The notes beneath the pieces are model-generated. The model was not told the origin of the DNA. It saw only the letters and a program-made list of their open reading frames with translations, and searched no databases. A program made the position numbers and the translations under genes. A DNA stretch of 64,000 nt from Marinobacterium sedimentorum (lineage in GTDB: Bacteria > Pseudomonadota > Gammaproteobacteria > Pseudomonadales > Balneatricaceae): positions 186,001 through 250,000 of the forward strand of contig NZ_JALDYX010000002.1 in assembly GCF_024267675.1 (NCBI RefSeq). Reading direction: 5' to 3'. Position 1 is the stretch's first letter, and each line of letters begins with the position of its first letter. Shown in pieces: positions 8,982 through 15,824 of the stretch.

Positions 8982-9722
8982 ATGAATCTCAAAGTCATTG
9001 GTGTCGGTTTTGGTAGGACCGGTACTTTGTCGGTATGTACGGCGCTGAACCAGCTGGGCTTTCCTTGTTATCACATGTTTGAGGTGCTCGAGAATAAGGA
9101 AAACAAGTCACACCTCGATTTCTGGCGAAAAGTTGCCAACGAAGAACCTGGCACCCAATTTGAGTGGGATCAGGTTTTTTCAAAGTACTCGGCCACTGTA
9201 GATAATCCGGCATGTTGTGTGTGGCGCGAGCTCATGGCCGCCTATCCTGACGCCAAGGTTTTGCTAACCGTGCATCCGCGCGGAGCTGAAGCTTGGTACG
9301 AAAGCACCATGGATACTATTTACTTCACCGAATCTATGTGGCAGTTCAAAGTTCTGGAACTATTGACGCCATTCGGAAGGAAGATGGGTGACATGTCCCG
9401 CAAGCTGATTTGGCAACGATCGCACAAAGGAACCATGGAAGATCGGAGCAAAGCAATTGCTCATTATCAACAACACATCGAGGAGGTGAAAGCGTCAGTA
9501 CCAGCGGAAAGGCTTCTGGTCTTTTCCGTAGATCAAGGATGGAAACCGCTTTGCGATTTTTTAGGCGTCACCGAGCCATCTATTGACTTTCCCAATGTGA
9601 ATGATCGTGCCGCCATCAAGCAAACAATAGCGGGTATCACCCGAGGGGCCTATTTTATCCTCGGCATAGCCGCCATCGCTGCTGCTGGCTTGATTTACGG
9701 GTTAGTGCATGCAGTGGCCTAG
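8982..9722 (+). CDS. Sulfotransferase-family protein with C-terminal membrane anchor
   Basis: A 246-residue P-loop protein of the Sulfotransfer_4-type family. The N-terminal phosphosulfate-binding loop reads GVGFGRTGTLSVCTALNQLG (residues 7-26), followed by the CYHMFEVL segment typical of this family. A PAPS-dependent sulfotransferase activity is the family expectation. The last 25 residues (about 222-244, ILGIAAIAAAGLIYGLVHAV) form a single hydrophobic helix, so the protein is probably a tail-anchored inner-membrane protein facing the cytoplasm. Its codon use looks less GC-rich than its neighbours and it is bounded on both sides by repeats, so recent acquisition is possible. The acceptor is unknown. 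Confidence 0.83.
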   Translation: MNLKVIGVGFGRTGTLSVCTALNQLGFPCYHMFEVLENKENKSHLDFWRKVANEEPGTQFEWDQVFSKYSATVDNPACCVWRELMAAYPDAKVLLTVHPRGAEAWYESTMDTIYFTESMWQFKVLELLTPFGRKMGDMSRKLIWQRSHKGTMEDRSKAIAHYQQHIEEVKASVPAERLLVFSVDQGWKPLCDFLGVTEPSIDFPNVNDRAAIKQTIAGITRGAYFILGIAAIAAAGLIYGLVHAVA

Positions 9723-10253
9723 AGACAACAATGTATTGTGTGTATTGGGCTGCCATAACACCTATGAGCCGTCCCCACGTCAATAGGCATTAAAAAATTC
9801 CAGGCTTTTCGCCCATACTTGCTCTTTAATAATTGGGTTTCGGGGTCAGTCTTTCCTTTTGCTCCCGAAAAATGAGCTCAGAGCGCAGAAAAAAACTTCA
9901 TTGGGGCGCATTCTTCAAGGTAAAGAGCCTTGGATACTTTCTTTGCACGAGCAAAGAAAGTGACACGCCAGAAAGGCGTAACATGAACCATCAAGTTCTC
10001 TCAAAGCGTCCGCCCGCACCGATCATCCTATCCGCTTTTTTATTTCCCATCACAATAAAGCGGCGCTCAGTCGCTCAGTTCAATTCCCTCGCTCATTCCC
10101 GCCATAAAACCAAAAGTCATCTTTTTAGTGATAAAAAGCCAGTAACTCCATGTTTGCCGCAAGGCCAATTAAAATCCGGTATTTTGGCCAGATATGCCCG
10201 CCCATCACCACATTTATCCGGATACAGAGCGGGCACTGTGACGCCCTGCGTCG
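9723..10253. other. Intergenic region with a partial repeat hairpin
   Basis: It contains another member of the large-hairpin family: ACTTTCTTTGC (9936-9946) pairing with GCAAAGAAAGT (9951-9961). The other repeat modules are absent or not recognisable. A 206-codon plus-strand open frame (9833-10453) runs antisense into the HupE gene and is not protein-like. Confidence 0.55.
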
Positions 10254-11612
10254 CTAAGCCAGACTCCATCCCAGGGCATTCATCAGATCCAGGCTGCGCT
10301 GGCCCGACCAGAAGAGTGCCGCCAGCAGGCAGGGTGTGGCCAGCAGGGTGCGAAACGGAAGTTGCGGCAGGGGCCAGTAACGCCCCAGTAGCCAGAGCAG
10401 CGGCAGGGCCAGGGCATAGATCGACAGCTGGGCCAGCTCGATGCCGGCGTTGAAGCCAAACCAGAGCATCAGCAGATCGCCGGGGGCCTGGCCACTGGCC
10501 TGCTGCAGCATAAAGGCAAAGCCCAGGCCATGCAGCAGACCGATAAAAAACACCCGCCCGGCCAGCAGGCGCTGTTCCAGACCCAGCAGCAGGCAGGCGC
10601 CGCTGTAGAGGATTGACAGGGCGATGGCGGTTTCGATCAGCGGGATAAACCAGGGCGCGCTGCCAAGCAGCCCGGCGGCACCTATGGCCAGGGTGATGGA
10701 GTGGCCGAGGGTAAAGGCGAGGGAGTTGCGCAAAAAACCGCGCCAGTGGCGTGCCGCCAGAATCAGAATCAGCATAAAGAGCACATGATCCAGCCCTATC
10801 AGCACATGCTTGAAACCGGAGCCCAGGCTGTCGCGCAAGCGCCATTCAGGCTGGCTGTCGCTGCCAAGGTGTTGCGCCAGCACGCCGGATGAGGTGAGCC
10901 GGGTGCGTTCGGCGCCCTTGTTACTGATACCGCTCTGGTCGGTTTTGTCGCCCTTGCTGTCCCTGGCGTTTTTATAAAGCGTAATGATATTGATCGAACG
11001 CGCCGCGATATCCGGCCACTCATCCGGGCTGCTGCGGATTTCGATTAGCTCATCCAGCGGAGTGTCGGGATAAAAAGCACGAAAATCCACCAGGGCATCG
11101 GCCATCTCCCGCGGCGCCTGGCTCGTATCGAGCGGCAGGTTCAGGGCGGCGCGAATCTGCGGCAGATGGGTGAAGGGGCTGCGCTCGGTTACAGGCTGAA
11201 TGCGGATGGCGCTGATGAGCGGCAGGGTTTCAACGGGCGTCGTGCTTCTGTCCTGCTGTTGCGTGAGCCGCACCAGCTGCAAGGCCCGGGCTAAACGCGC
11301 CTGCAGCTGCTGGGGTGCCGCCTGCAGTGCGGCTGTATCCAGCAGCAGCGCATCGGGGCTGTCCACTGCGCTGTTTGGCGCGACATAAGGGACGCCGTGC
11401 AAAGGCGCGTTCGGGTTCCAGTCACGGGGGAGCAGCACCGCTGCTAGTGGCAGGCGGGCATGGATCAGAGTGCCGCCGTTATGGGCTTCGATATGGACTA
11501 TGCGGGCAAGGAAATTCTGGAAGTGGGCCTGGGCCTGTGTCGCGCCCAGCAGCAGACAAAGCGCCAGTGTCGGTGTCAGTACGGATCTGATCCGGCCAGT
11601 GAATGAATGCAT
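10254..11612 (-). CDS. HupE/UreJ-family membrane protein with periplasmic N-terminal domain
   Basis: A 452-residue protein. It starts with a signal peptide (LTPTLALCLLLGATQAQAHF, about residues 13-32), followed by a soluble region of about 230 residues and then a C-terminal HupE/UreJ-type module of about six or seven membrane helices. The module opens with the conserved GFKHVLIGLDHVLFMLILIL stretch and includes a histidine-rich HSITLA motif. HupE/UreJ relatives have been linked to metal (nickel) uptake; in this N-terminally extended form the substrate is unknown. It is the second gene of a unit with the VOC protein gene 54 bases upstream, behind a sigma-54-type promoter. A role in metal or cofactor supply for the nearby PQQ dehydrogenase is an inference. 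Confidence 0.8.
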   Translation of the reverse strand: MHSFTGRIRSVLTPTLALCLLLGATQAQAHFQNFLARIVHIEAHNGGTLIHARLPLAAVLLPRDWNPNAPLHGVPYVAPNSAVDSPDALLLDTAALQAAPQQLQARLARALQLVRLTQQQDRSTTPVETLPLISAIRIQPVTERSPFTHLPQIRAALNLPLDTSQAPREMADALVDFRAFYPDTPLDELIEIRSSPDEWPDIAARSINIITLYKNARDSKGDKTDQSGISNKGAERTRLTSSGVLAQHLGSDSQPEWRLRDSLGSGFKHVLIGLDHVLFMLILILAARHWRGFLRNSLAFTLGHSITLAIGAAGLLGSAPWFIPLIETAIALSILYSGACLLLGLEQRLLAGRVFFIGLLHGLGFAFMLQQASGQAPGDLLMLWFGFNAGIELAQLSIYALALPLLWLLGRYWPLPQLPFRTLLATPCLLAALFWSGQRSLDLMNALGWSLA

Positions 11613-11666
11613 GATCGGTAGACTCCCGAAAGCGCCGCCCGGCGGGCGGCGGTTGTTTAGGTACGA

Positions 11667-12284
11667 TCAGCTGCGCGGATCCCAGAGACGGTCCGGGGTG
11701 TTTTTCTCGTAGGCCTTGCCATTCGGTGCCGAAACCAGCTCCATCTGCATGCCCCAGGGCGACATGAAGTATATCCAGGTCAGGCCGGCCAGGGGGCCGT
11801 CGGTGAAGGGATGGGGTTCGCCCAGAAAGCGCACACCCTCGGCCTTCATCGAGGCGATGGCGGCATCGAGGTCATCGACGTAAAAGGCGATATGGTGACC
11901 ACCGATATCGCTGTTTTTGGGCTGGGTCTTGCGCTGGTCCGGGGATGTGTATTCGAAGATCTCGAAGTTGGTGCCGTTGCCACAGCGCACCAGGTGGGCC
12001 ACAGGGATAGTGGCGCGGGGGTTTACATCCAGATTGTCCTGCATCCAGTTGTCTTCAAAGGGGCCGAAGGGGCCTATGGTGAAAAAGGCCTGACAGCCCA
12101 TCACATCCACCAGGAAATCCACCGCCTGATCGGTGTCCGGTACGGTAAAACCGAAATGATCGGTGCCGCGCACGCCGGGGGTGCTGCCAGCATTGGCTAT
12201 TGAGCCGACAGTACCGAGGGAGCCGAGATAGGCGACAGAGCCGAGCAGCAGCACGGAGAGCGCCTTGCGATAACGGGAAGCCAT
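11667..12284 (-). CDS. Exported VOC-family (glyoxalase/bleomycin-resistance fold) protein
   Basis: A 205-residue protein with an N-terminal export signal (ALSVLLLGSVAYLGSLGTVG region) followed by one VOC domain containing GTDHFGFTVPD, GHHIAFYVDD and MQMELVSA, which supply the His/His/Glu-type metal-ligand positions of this fold. VOC proteins can be lyases, isomerases, dioxygenases or binding proteins, so the activity is not settled. I start at the ATG at 12284 because AAGGA lies just upstream; a longer start at 12332 would hide the signal peptide behind charged residues. A sigma-54-type promoter at 12329-12343 sits about 45 bases upstream. A secreted VOC protein is unusual. Confidence 0.8.
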   Translation of the reverse strand: MASRYRKALSVLLLGSVAYLGSLGTVGSIANAGSTPGVRGTDHFGFTVPDTDQAVDFLVDVMGCQAFFTIGPFGPFEDNWMQDNLDVNPRATIPVAHLVRCGNGTNFEIFEYTSPDQRKTQPKNSDIGGHHIAFYVDDLDAAIASMKAEGVRFLGEPHPFTDGPLAGLTWIYFMSPWGMQMELVSAPNGKAYEKNTPDRLWDPRS

Positions 12285-12328
12285 AAATATTTTCCTTTTT
12301 GTGGTTATGGGTTTGCCAGCAAGACAAG

Positions 12329-12343
12329 GCAAATAAGATGCCA
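12329..12343 (-). promoter_or_regulatory. Sigma-54 promoter for the VOC/HupE unit
   Basis: On the minus strand the sequence reads TGGCATCTTATTTGC, matching the sigma-54 consensus (TGGCAYR-N4-TTGC) with the exact GG-to-GC spacing. The ATG at 12284 lies about 45 bases downstream. Read by eye, not scored with a matrix. Confidence 0.72.
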
Positions 12344-12493
12344 GTACGACTTTTGGCCGGGCTAATTACTGGAATCGCCAGAAACCACGGGCCTTCCAGC
12401 CCGTTCACGAGGGCCTGGCCAGATGTTCAGGGACAAATCTTCGGACGCCCAAGGGGAAGGAAGTGCCGCAGTGGCGCTACGCCAGGCTCAGAG

Positions 12494-12515
12494 TGTCGCA
12501 GCGATCTGTGCGACA
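12494..12515. promoter_or_regulatory. TGTCGC inverted repeat, candidate activator site
   Basis: TGTCGC and GCGACA separated by ten bases, about 150 bases upstream of the sigma-54 promoter at 12329. The same half-site recurs in front of the dehydrogenase-complex operon and next to the AcoR-like gene, so it is a candidate upstream activator sequence. Confidence 0.5.
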
Positions 12516-12596
12516 GTCTGTGGCAGGGCCGGTCTGCTTTTATTGCCGGTATTGCCTGGGGTCTTGTTGCTGGGGCACGGGAGCAGGCCGGGCTCC

Positions 12597-13412
12597 TCAG
12601 TCGCTGCTTTTAAGCCACTGGGTTGGCGACAGTCCGAGGGATTGGCGGAACACCTTGGCCAGTGCCGGCGGGCCGCTGTAGCCCACGGCATGGGCGACCC
12701 AGTCGGTGGGGCGGCCTTGCAGCAGCAGCGATTGCGCCAGGCTGATGCGCCACTGGGTGAGGTAGTCGCCGGGCGTCTGTCCGAGAGTCTCGCGAAAGGC
12801 GGCGGCAAAGCGGGCGCGGGACATGCCGGCCTCCGAGGCCATCTGTGCCAGGGTCCAGGGGGCCTGGGGCTGGTCGTGCAGCGCCATCAGGGCGCGGGCC
12901 AGGCGCGGATCAGCCAGGCCTGCCAGCAGGCCGACGTCGATTTCCTCTCTGTCCATCAGGTGGCGAAACAGCTGAATAATCAGCAGTTCGCACAACCGAT
13001 CCATCGCCGCCTGGCGGCCGCAACGCTCGATGAGAGCTTCATCAAACAGCAACTCCAGGGTGCGACTCAGGCCGTCGAGCTGTGCCAGTTCGAGCAGAAT
13101 TGGGCCGCTGAGGGCACGGGAAAGCGGGTTGCGGGCCGAGCCGAAGCTGAAATCGCCACACACCGTCTCGGCACCGGCCGCGCCTGGAACCAGGCTGTGG
13201 CCGGTGGGCTGCAGAAAGAAGATCAGGCTGGGCTCTGTCACCAGGCGGTCGGGGGCACCATCGACCTGCAGGCGCAGGCTGCCTTTTTTCAGCAGATGTA
13301 TGTGGCCTAGGCCATCCGTGCTGTCGTAGCGGGATGCTTCGCACAGGGGGCCGCTGTTGAAGATGCGGGCACGCAAATGAAAGTGCTGCAGCAGGGCGGC
13401 GAGCCTGTCCAT
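12597..13412 (-). CDS. AraC-family transcriptional regulator
   Basis: A 271-residue regulator. It has an N-terminal cupin-like ligand domain (AraC_6-type, rich in HIHLLKKGSLRLQV and FFLQPTGHSL patches) and a C-terminal pair of helix-turn-helix motifs (MASEAGMSRARFAAAFRETL and WRISLAQSLLLQG ... VGYSGPPALAKVFRQSLGLSP). An in-frame start at 13475 exists; I prefer the ATG at 13412. The gene is divergent from the cytochrome P460-like gene, and the 117 bases between them are the obvious shared control region. It probably regulates that gene; the inducer is unknown. Confidence 0.88.
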   Translation of the reverse strand: MDRLAALLQHFHLRARIFNSGPLCEASRYDSTDGLGHIHLLKKGSLRLQVDGAPDRLVTEPSLIFFLQPTGHSLVPGAAGAETVCGDFSFGSARNPLSRALSGPILLELAQLDGLSRTLELLFDEALIERCGRQAAMDRLCELLIIQLFRHLMDREEIDVGLLAGLADPRLARALMALHDQPQAPWTLAQMASEAGMSRARFAAAFRETLGQTPGDYLTQWRISLAQSLLLQGRPTDWVAHAVGYSGPPALAKVFRQSLGLSPTQWLKSSD

Positions 13413-13529
13413 AAAGATACGCCTGGATAAATAATGGAGACTAAAAGATACCAGCAGTCTCGTTTTGTCGTCCACACTGGCATGGCTGATTCAGGGGCTT
13501 TAGCCAAAACAATGCATCGGAGGTGCAGC

Positions 13530-14129
13530 ATGAACAGGATGATGGAAGGGGTGTTACCAGGTTTGAAGACAGCGTTGAAGGCAGGCGCATTGGCAGCACT
13601 GCTGGCGGGCTCGGGCGCGGCACAGTCGCAGTCACTGGCAGAAGACACCTACAGCCGTTATGTCGACGCCAGCGGCAGCATTTCACTGCCGCAGGATTTT
13701 CGCCTTGAATGGACCCATCTGGGGTCCTGGGTAGTGTCGGAGGCGACGGCGCCGGGGGCCGGCTTTCATGATGTCTACACCCAGGCAGAAGCGGCCAGGT
13801 CCTTTCGTGAAAAGGGTGTCTTTCCCGATGGCGCCGTACTGATCAAGGAAATCCGCAGCATTGAATCCGGCGCCAAGACCACGGGTCCTGCGCTCTGGGC
13901 CAGGGACCCGGTGGTCTGGTTTGTGATGGTGAAGGATAACCAGGCCCGTTTTGATAACCCCCACTGGGGTGAGGGCTGGGGCTGGGCGCTGTTCAAGGCC
14001 GGGGACAGTGGCATGAATGCATCGGCGAGCTTTGCCGAGACCTGCAAGGGCTGCCATCTGCCTGCGCAGCAGAATGACTGGGTGTTTACCGAGGGTTACC
14101 CGACCCTGCAGGCGCCCATGGTGAAGTAA
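13530..14129 (+). CDS. Exported cytochrome P460-family protein
   Basis: A 199-residue protein with a signal peptide (about residues 1-34) and a single c-type heme motif CKGCH (Cys172, Cys175, His176) near the C-terminus. The fold region (ARDPVVWFVMVKDNQARF ... GWGWALFKAG) matches the cytochrome P460 / cytochrome c'-beta family. Family members are periplasmic and either oxidise hydroxylamine or bind NO; the catalytic type cannot be told here. The start at 13530 has a CGGAGG ribosome-binding site at 13518-13523. It is divergent from the AraC gene and is followed by a strong hairpin. Confidence 0.87.
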   Translation: MNRMMEGVLPGLKTALKAGALAALLAGSGAAQSQSLAEDTYSRYVDASGSISLPQDFRLEWTHLGSWVVSEATAPGAGFHDVYTQAEAARSFREKGVFPDGAVLIKEIRSIESGAKTTGPALWARDPVVWFVMVKDNQARFDNPHWGEGWGWALFKAGDSGMNASASFAETCKGCHLPAQQNDWVFTEGYPTLQAPMVK

Positions 14130-14133
14130 TGGT

Positions 14134-14164
14134 ATAGCCCCTGGCTTTTGGAGCCAGGGGCTAT
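14134..14164. terminator. Strong hairpin between convergent genes
   Basis: ATAGCCCCTGGCT (14134-14146) pairs perfectly with AGCCAGGGGCTAT (14152-14164) around a five-base loop, four bases after the P460 stop. There is no good T tract on either side, so it may act as a bidirectional barrier rather than a classic intrinsic terminator. Confidence 0.6.
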
Positions 14165-14175
14165 CTTGGTGAGTC

Positions 14176-14200
14176 GTTATTGGTTATTGGTTATTGGTTA
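14176..14200. repeat. GTTATTG tandem repeat over a stop codon
   Basis: Three copies of GTTATTG plus a partial fourth. The stop codon of the minus-strand binding-protein gene (14191-14193) lies inside the array. Confidence 0.8.
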
Positions 14201-15027
14201 AGGGCTATATGGCCGGCGGCATCGAGCCCGTAGCGGCGCAAAAGGGTGGCCAGGCTGCCATCGGCTTTCATCTTGGTCAGCAGGGCGTTGAAGTGATCCA
14301 GCGTGTTCTGGTCAGCCTTGCGCAGGCCCAGGGCATAGTCGTAGTTCAGCCTGGTGCCAAGCAGCTGCTCAGCATCGATAATGTTCAGTGCGCTCTGTGT
14401 CTTATTCTGCGGGTCATTCTTAACATCCTGTTCCTGTTGTAACTGCTGCTGTAGCCAGCCGGCGGATAGCTGGGTGACCACGGCTGCGTCTATATCCTGG
14501 CTGAGCAGTGCCTGCAGGCGTTTGCTTTCATCCAGAAAGCGCGTCGAGGTGCTGATGCCCTGCTGATTTAGCTGGTGAGCGGCAACGCTGCCAGGGGCCA
14601 CGCCCACGGTCATGCCCTGCAGGTCGGCGATGGAGCCCACAGCGGGCAGGTCCGGGCGTGTTACCAGCACGGATTCCATGCGCACGAAGGCATCGGTCAG
14701 CTTGAGGTATCTGGATGGCGTGTCATCAATGCGGGCGACGCCGGCGTACAGATCGCAGCCGGTTTTGCTGGCGCTGCGCCGGCTGATGATCCAGGAAATT
14801 TCCAGCTCGACGCCCAGCCGCTCAGCCAGCGCCTGGGCCAGCTCGACCTGAAAGCCCGCGGGCGGATCAGACTGTTTGGAAAAGGGCAGCATATCGGGGT
14901 GAGCGCAGAGCTCCAGCTGCTGGCTGCTCTGAATATGTTCCAGGCTTCCCGCCCGGACGCCGGTGCCCGCAAGCGTTAGAATCGCCAGCCCCAGCAGGAG
15001 CGATGGGTGCAGTCGCGCTATGGTCAT
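14191..15027 (-). CDS. Periplasmic substrate-binding protein, MoxJ/XoxJ-like
   Basis: A 278-residue exported protein: signal peptide of about 25 residues, then a type-2 periplasmic binding fold (SBP_bac_3-like) beginning LELCAHPDMLPFSKQ and GFQVELAQALAERLG. No ABC permease or ATPase gene is near. In methylotroph-type clusters a protein of this family (MoxJ/XoxJ) is encoded with the PQQ dehydrogenase and cytochrome c and is thought to assist dehydrogenase assembly; the same order here (dehydrogenase, cytochrome, binding protein) supports that reading. I start at the ATG at 15027, which precedes the signal peptide directly. The role is inferred from context. Confidence 0.78.
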   Translation of the reverse strand: MTIARLHPSLLLGLAILTLAGTGVRAGSLEHIQSSQQLELCAHPDMLPFSKQSDPPAGFQVELAQALAERLGVELEISWIISRRSASKTGCDLYAGVARIDDTPSRYLKLTDAFVRMESVLVTRPDLPAVGSIADLQGMTVGVAPGSVAAHQLNQQGISTSTRFLDESKRLQALLSQDIDAAVVTQLSAGWLQQQLQQEQDVKNDPQNKTQSALNIIDAEQLLGTRLNYDYALGLRKADQNTLDHFNALLTKMKADGSLATLLRRYGLDAAGHIALNQ

Positions 15028-15110
15028 GGTGAGTGTCCCTTGTTGCGTATGGATCTTGGGTGAGTCGATGGAGCCTTGTGGCACAGTGGTGAAGCCGCTG
15101 TGCCGCTTGG

Positions 15111-15578
15111 CTATCGGGTGCTGTCTGGCGGACTTAGCGACAGAATGAAGGTCACCAGTTCCCAGCGTTCCTGATCCGAAAAGGTTTTTTCCCAGGGCGG
15201 CATGACCAGGGCGCCGCGGCGTTTGCCCTTGGTGATGGTCTTGAACAGATAGTCGGCGTCGAAATTGCGTCCCTGCAGTTGTTTCGCCTTGCCGCCTGAG
15301 CCCCGGTTGCCGTGGCAGTAAACGCAGGACTGGTTAAAGCGCTTTTCGCCTTTGGCGACCGACTGTTCGAGATCGTCAAACACCAGGGTTTTGGCGGCGG
15401 CATCGGCGGTTGCCGTGGAGGCCTTGGCCGCTGCGCCTGGGGCCGGGTGGGTTTTGCCCGCATCGATCGGGGGGGCGACGGCGAAACTGGTCACCGACAG
15501 CAGCGACAGCGATAGGCCGAGTGCCGTCGCCTTGAGGGTATTGAAGGTATGGAATCTGTTGAGCCTGTTGGAAGTCAT
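15111..15578 (-). CDS. Periplasmic c-type cytochrome
   Basis: A 155-residue protein with a signal sequence (residues 1-34), an alanine/proline-rich linker, and a single-heme cytochrome c domain. The heme motif is CVYCH at residues 85-89 and the likely axial methionine is Met126 in LVMPPW. It lies between the PQQ dehydrogenase and the MoxJ/XoxJ-like gene on the same strand, so it is the probable electron acceptor of the dehydrogenase (the role of XoxG/ExaB-type cytochromes). A longer in-frame start reaches into the MITE-like element and is rejected. Confidence 0.87.
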   Translation of the reverse strand: MTSNRLNRFHTFNTLKATALGLSLSLLSVTSFAVAPPIDAGKTHPAPGAAAKASTATADAAAKTLVFDDLEQSVAKGEKRFNQSCVYCHGNRGSGGKAKQLQGRNFDADYLFKTITKGKRRGALVMPPWEKTFSDQERWELVTFILSLSPPDSTR

Positions 15579-15659
15579 GGGGGTGTACCGATAGTAAAGC
15601 CATACCCGGGAGCAGGCCCCCGGGTGGCGTATGAGTTGATGAGTCCGCTTAACGGGCGC

Positions 15660-15824
15660 TAGGAGGCTGTCCGAGAATGCTGGCCGTAGCGAGAGCCGAC
15701 TGGTTTGAGCTGGTTTTTGCGATGTTTTAAGGCGAATAGTGGTTCTATTTAACGAAAAACAGCACAAAAAACAGCCAATCTCAGGTGGTTCGCAGTAGGT
15801 TGAGTGTTGTCGGACAGCCTCCTA
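15660..15824. mobile_element. MITE-like element A
   Basis: About 165 bases bounded by perfect inverted repeats (TAGGAGGCTGTCCGA at 15660-15674 and its complement at 15810-15824). There is no transposase. It lies between the PQQ dehydrogenase and cytochrome c genes. A related copy in the opposite orientation is at 33832-34078. The outer TA on both sides may be a target duplication. The dehydrogenase stop codon is formed by the end of this element. Confidence 0.75.

Noticed and set aside
8685..9074. A 129-codon minus-strand frame before the sulfotransferase
   Set aside because: It overlaps the start of the sulfotransferase on the other strand and has no recognised product or ribosome-binding site.
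9833..10453. A 206-codon plus-strand frame
   Set aside because: It crosses a repeat hairpin and then runs antisense to the HupE/UreJ-like gene; composition is not protein-like.
13413..13529. TGGCATGGCTGATTC as a sigma-54 promoter for the P460 gene
   Set aside because: The -12 element reads ATTC, which lacks the required GC.
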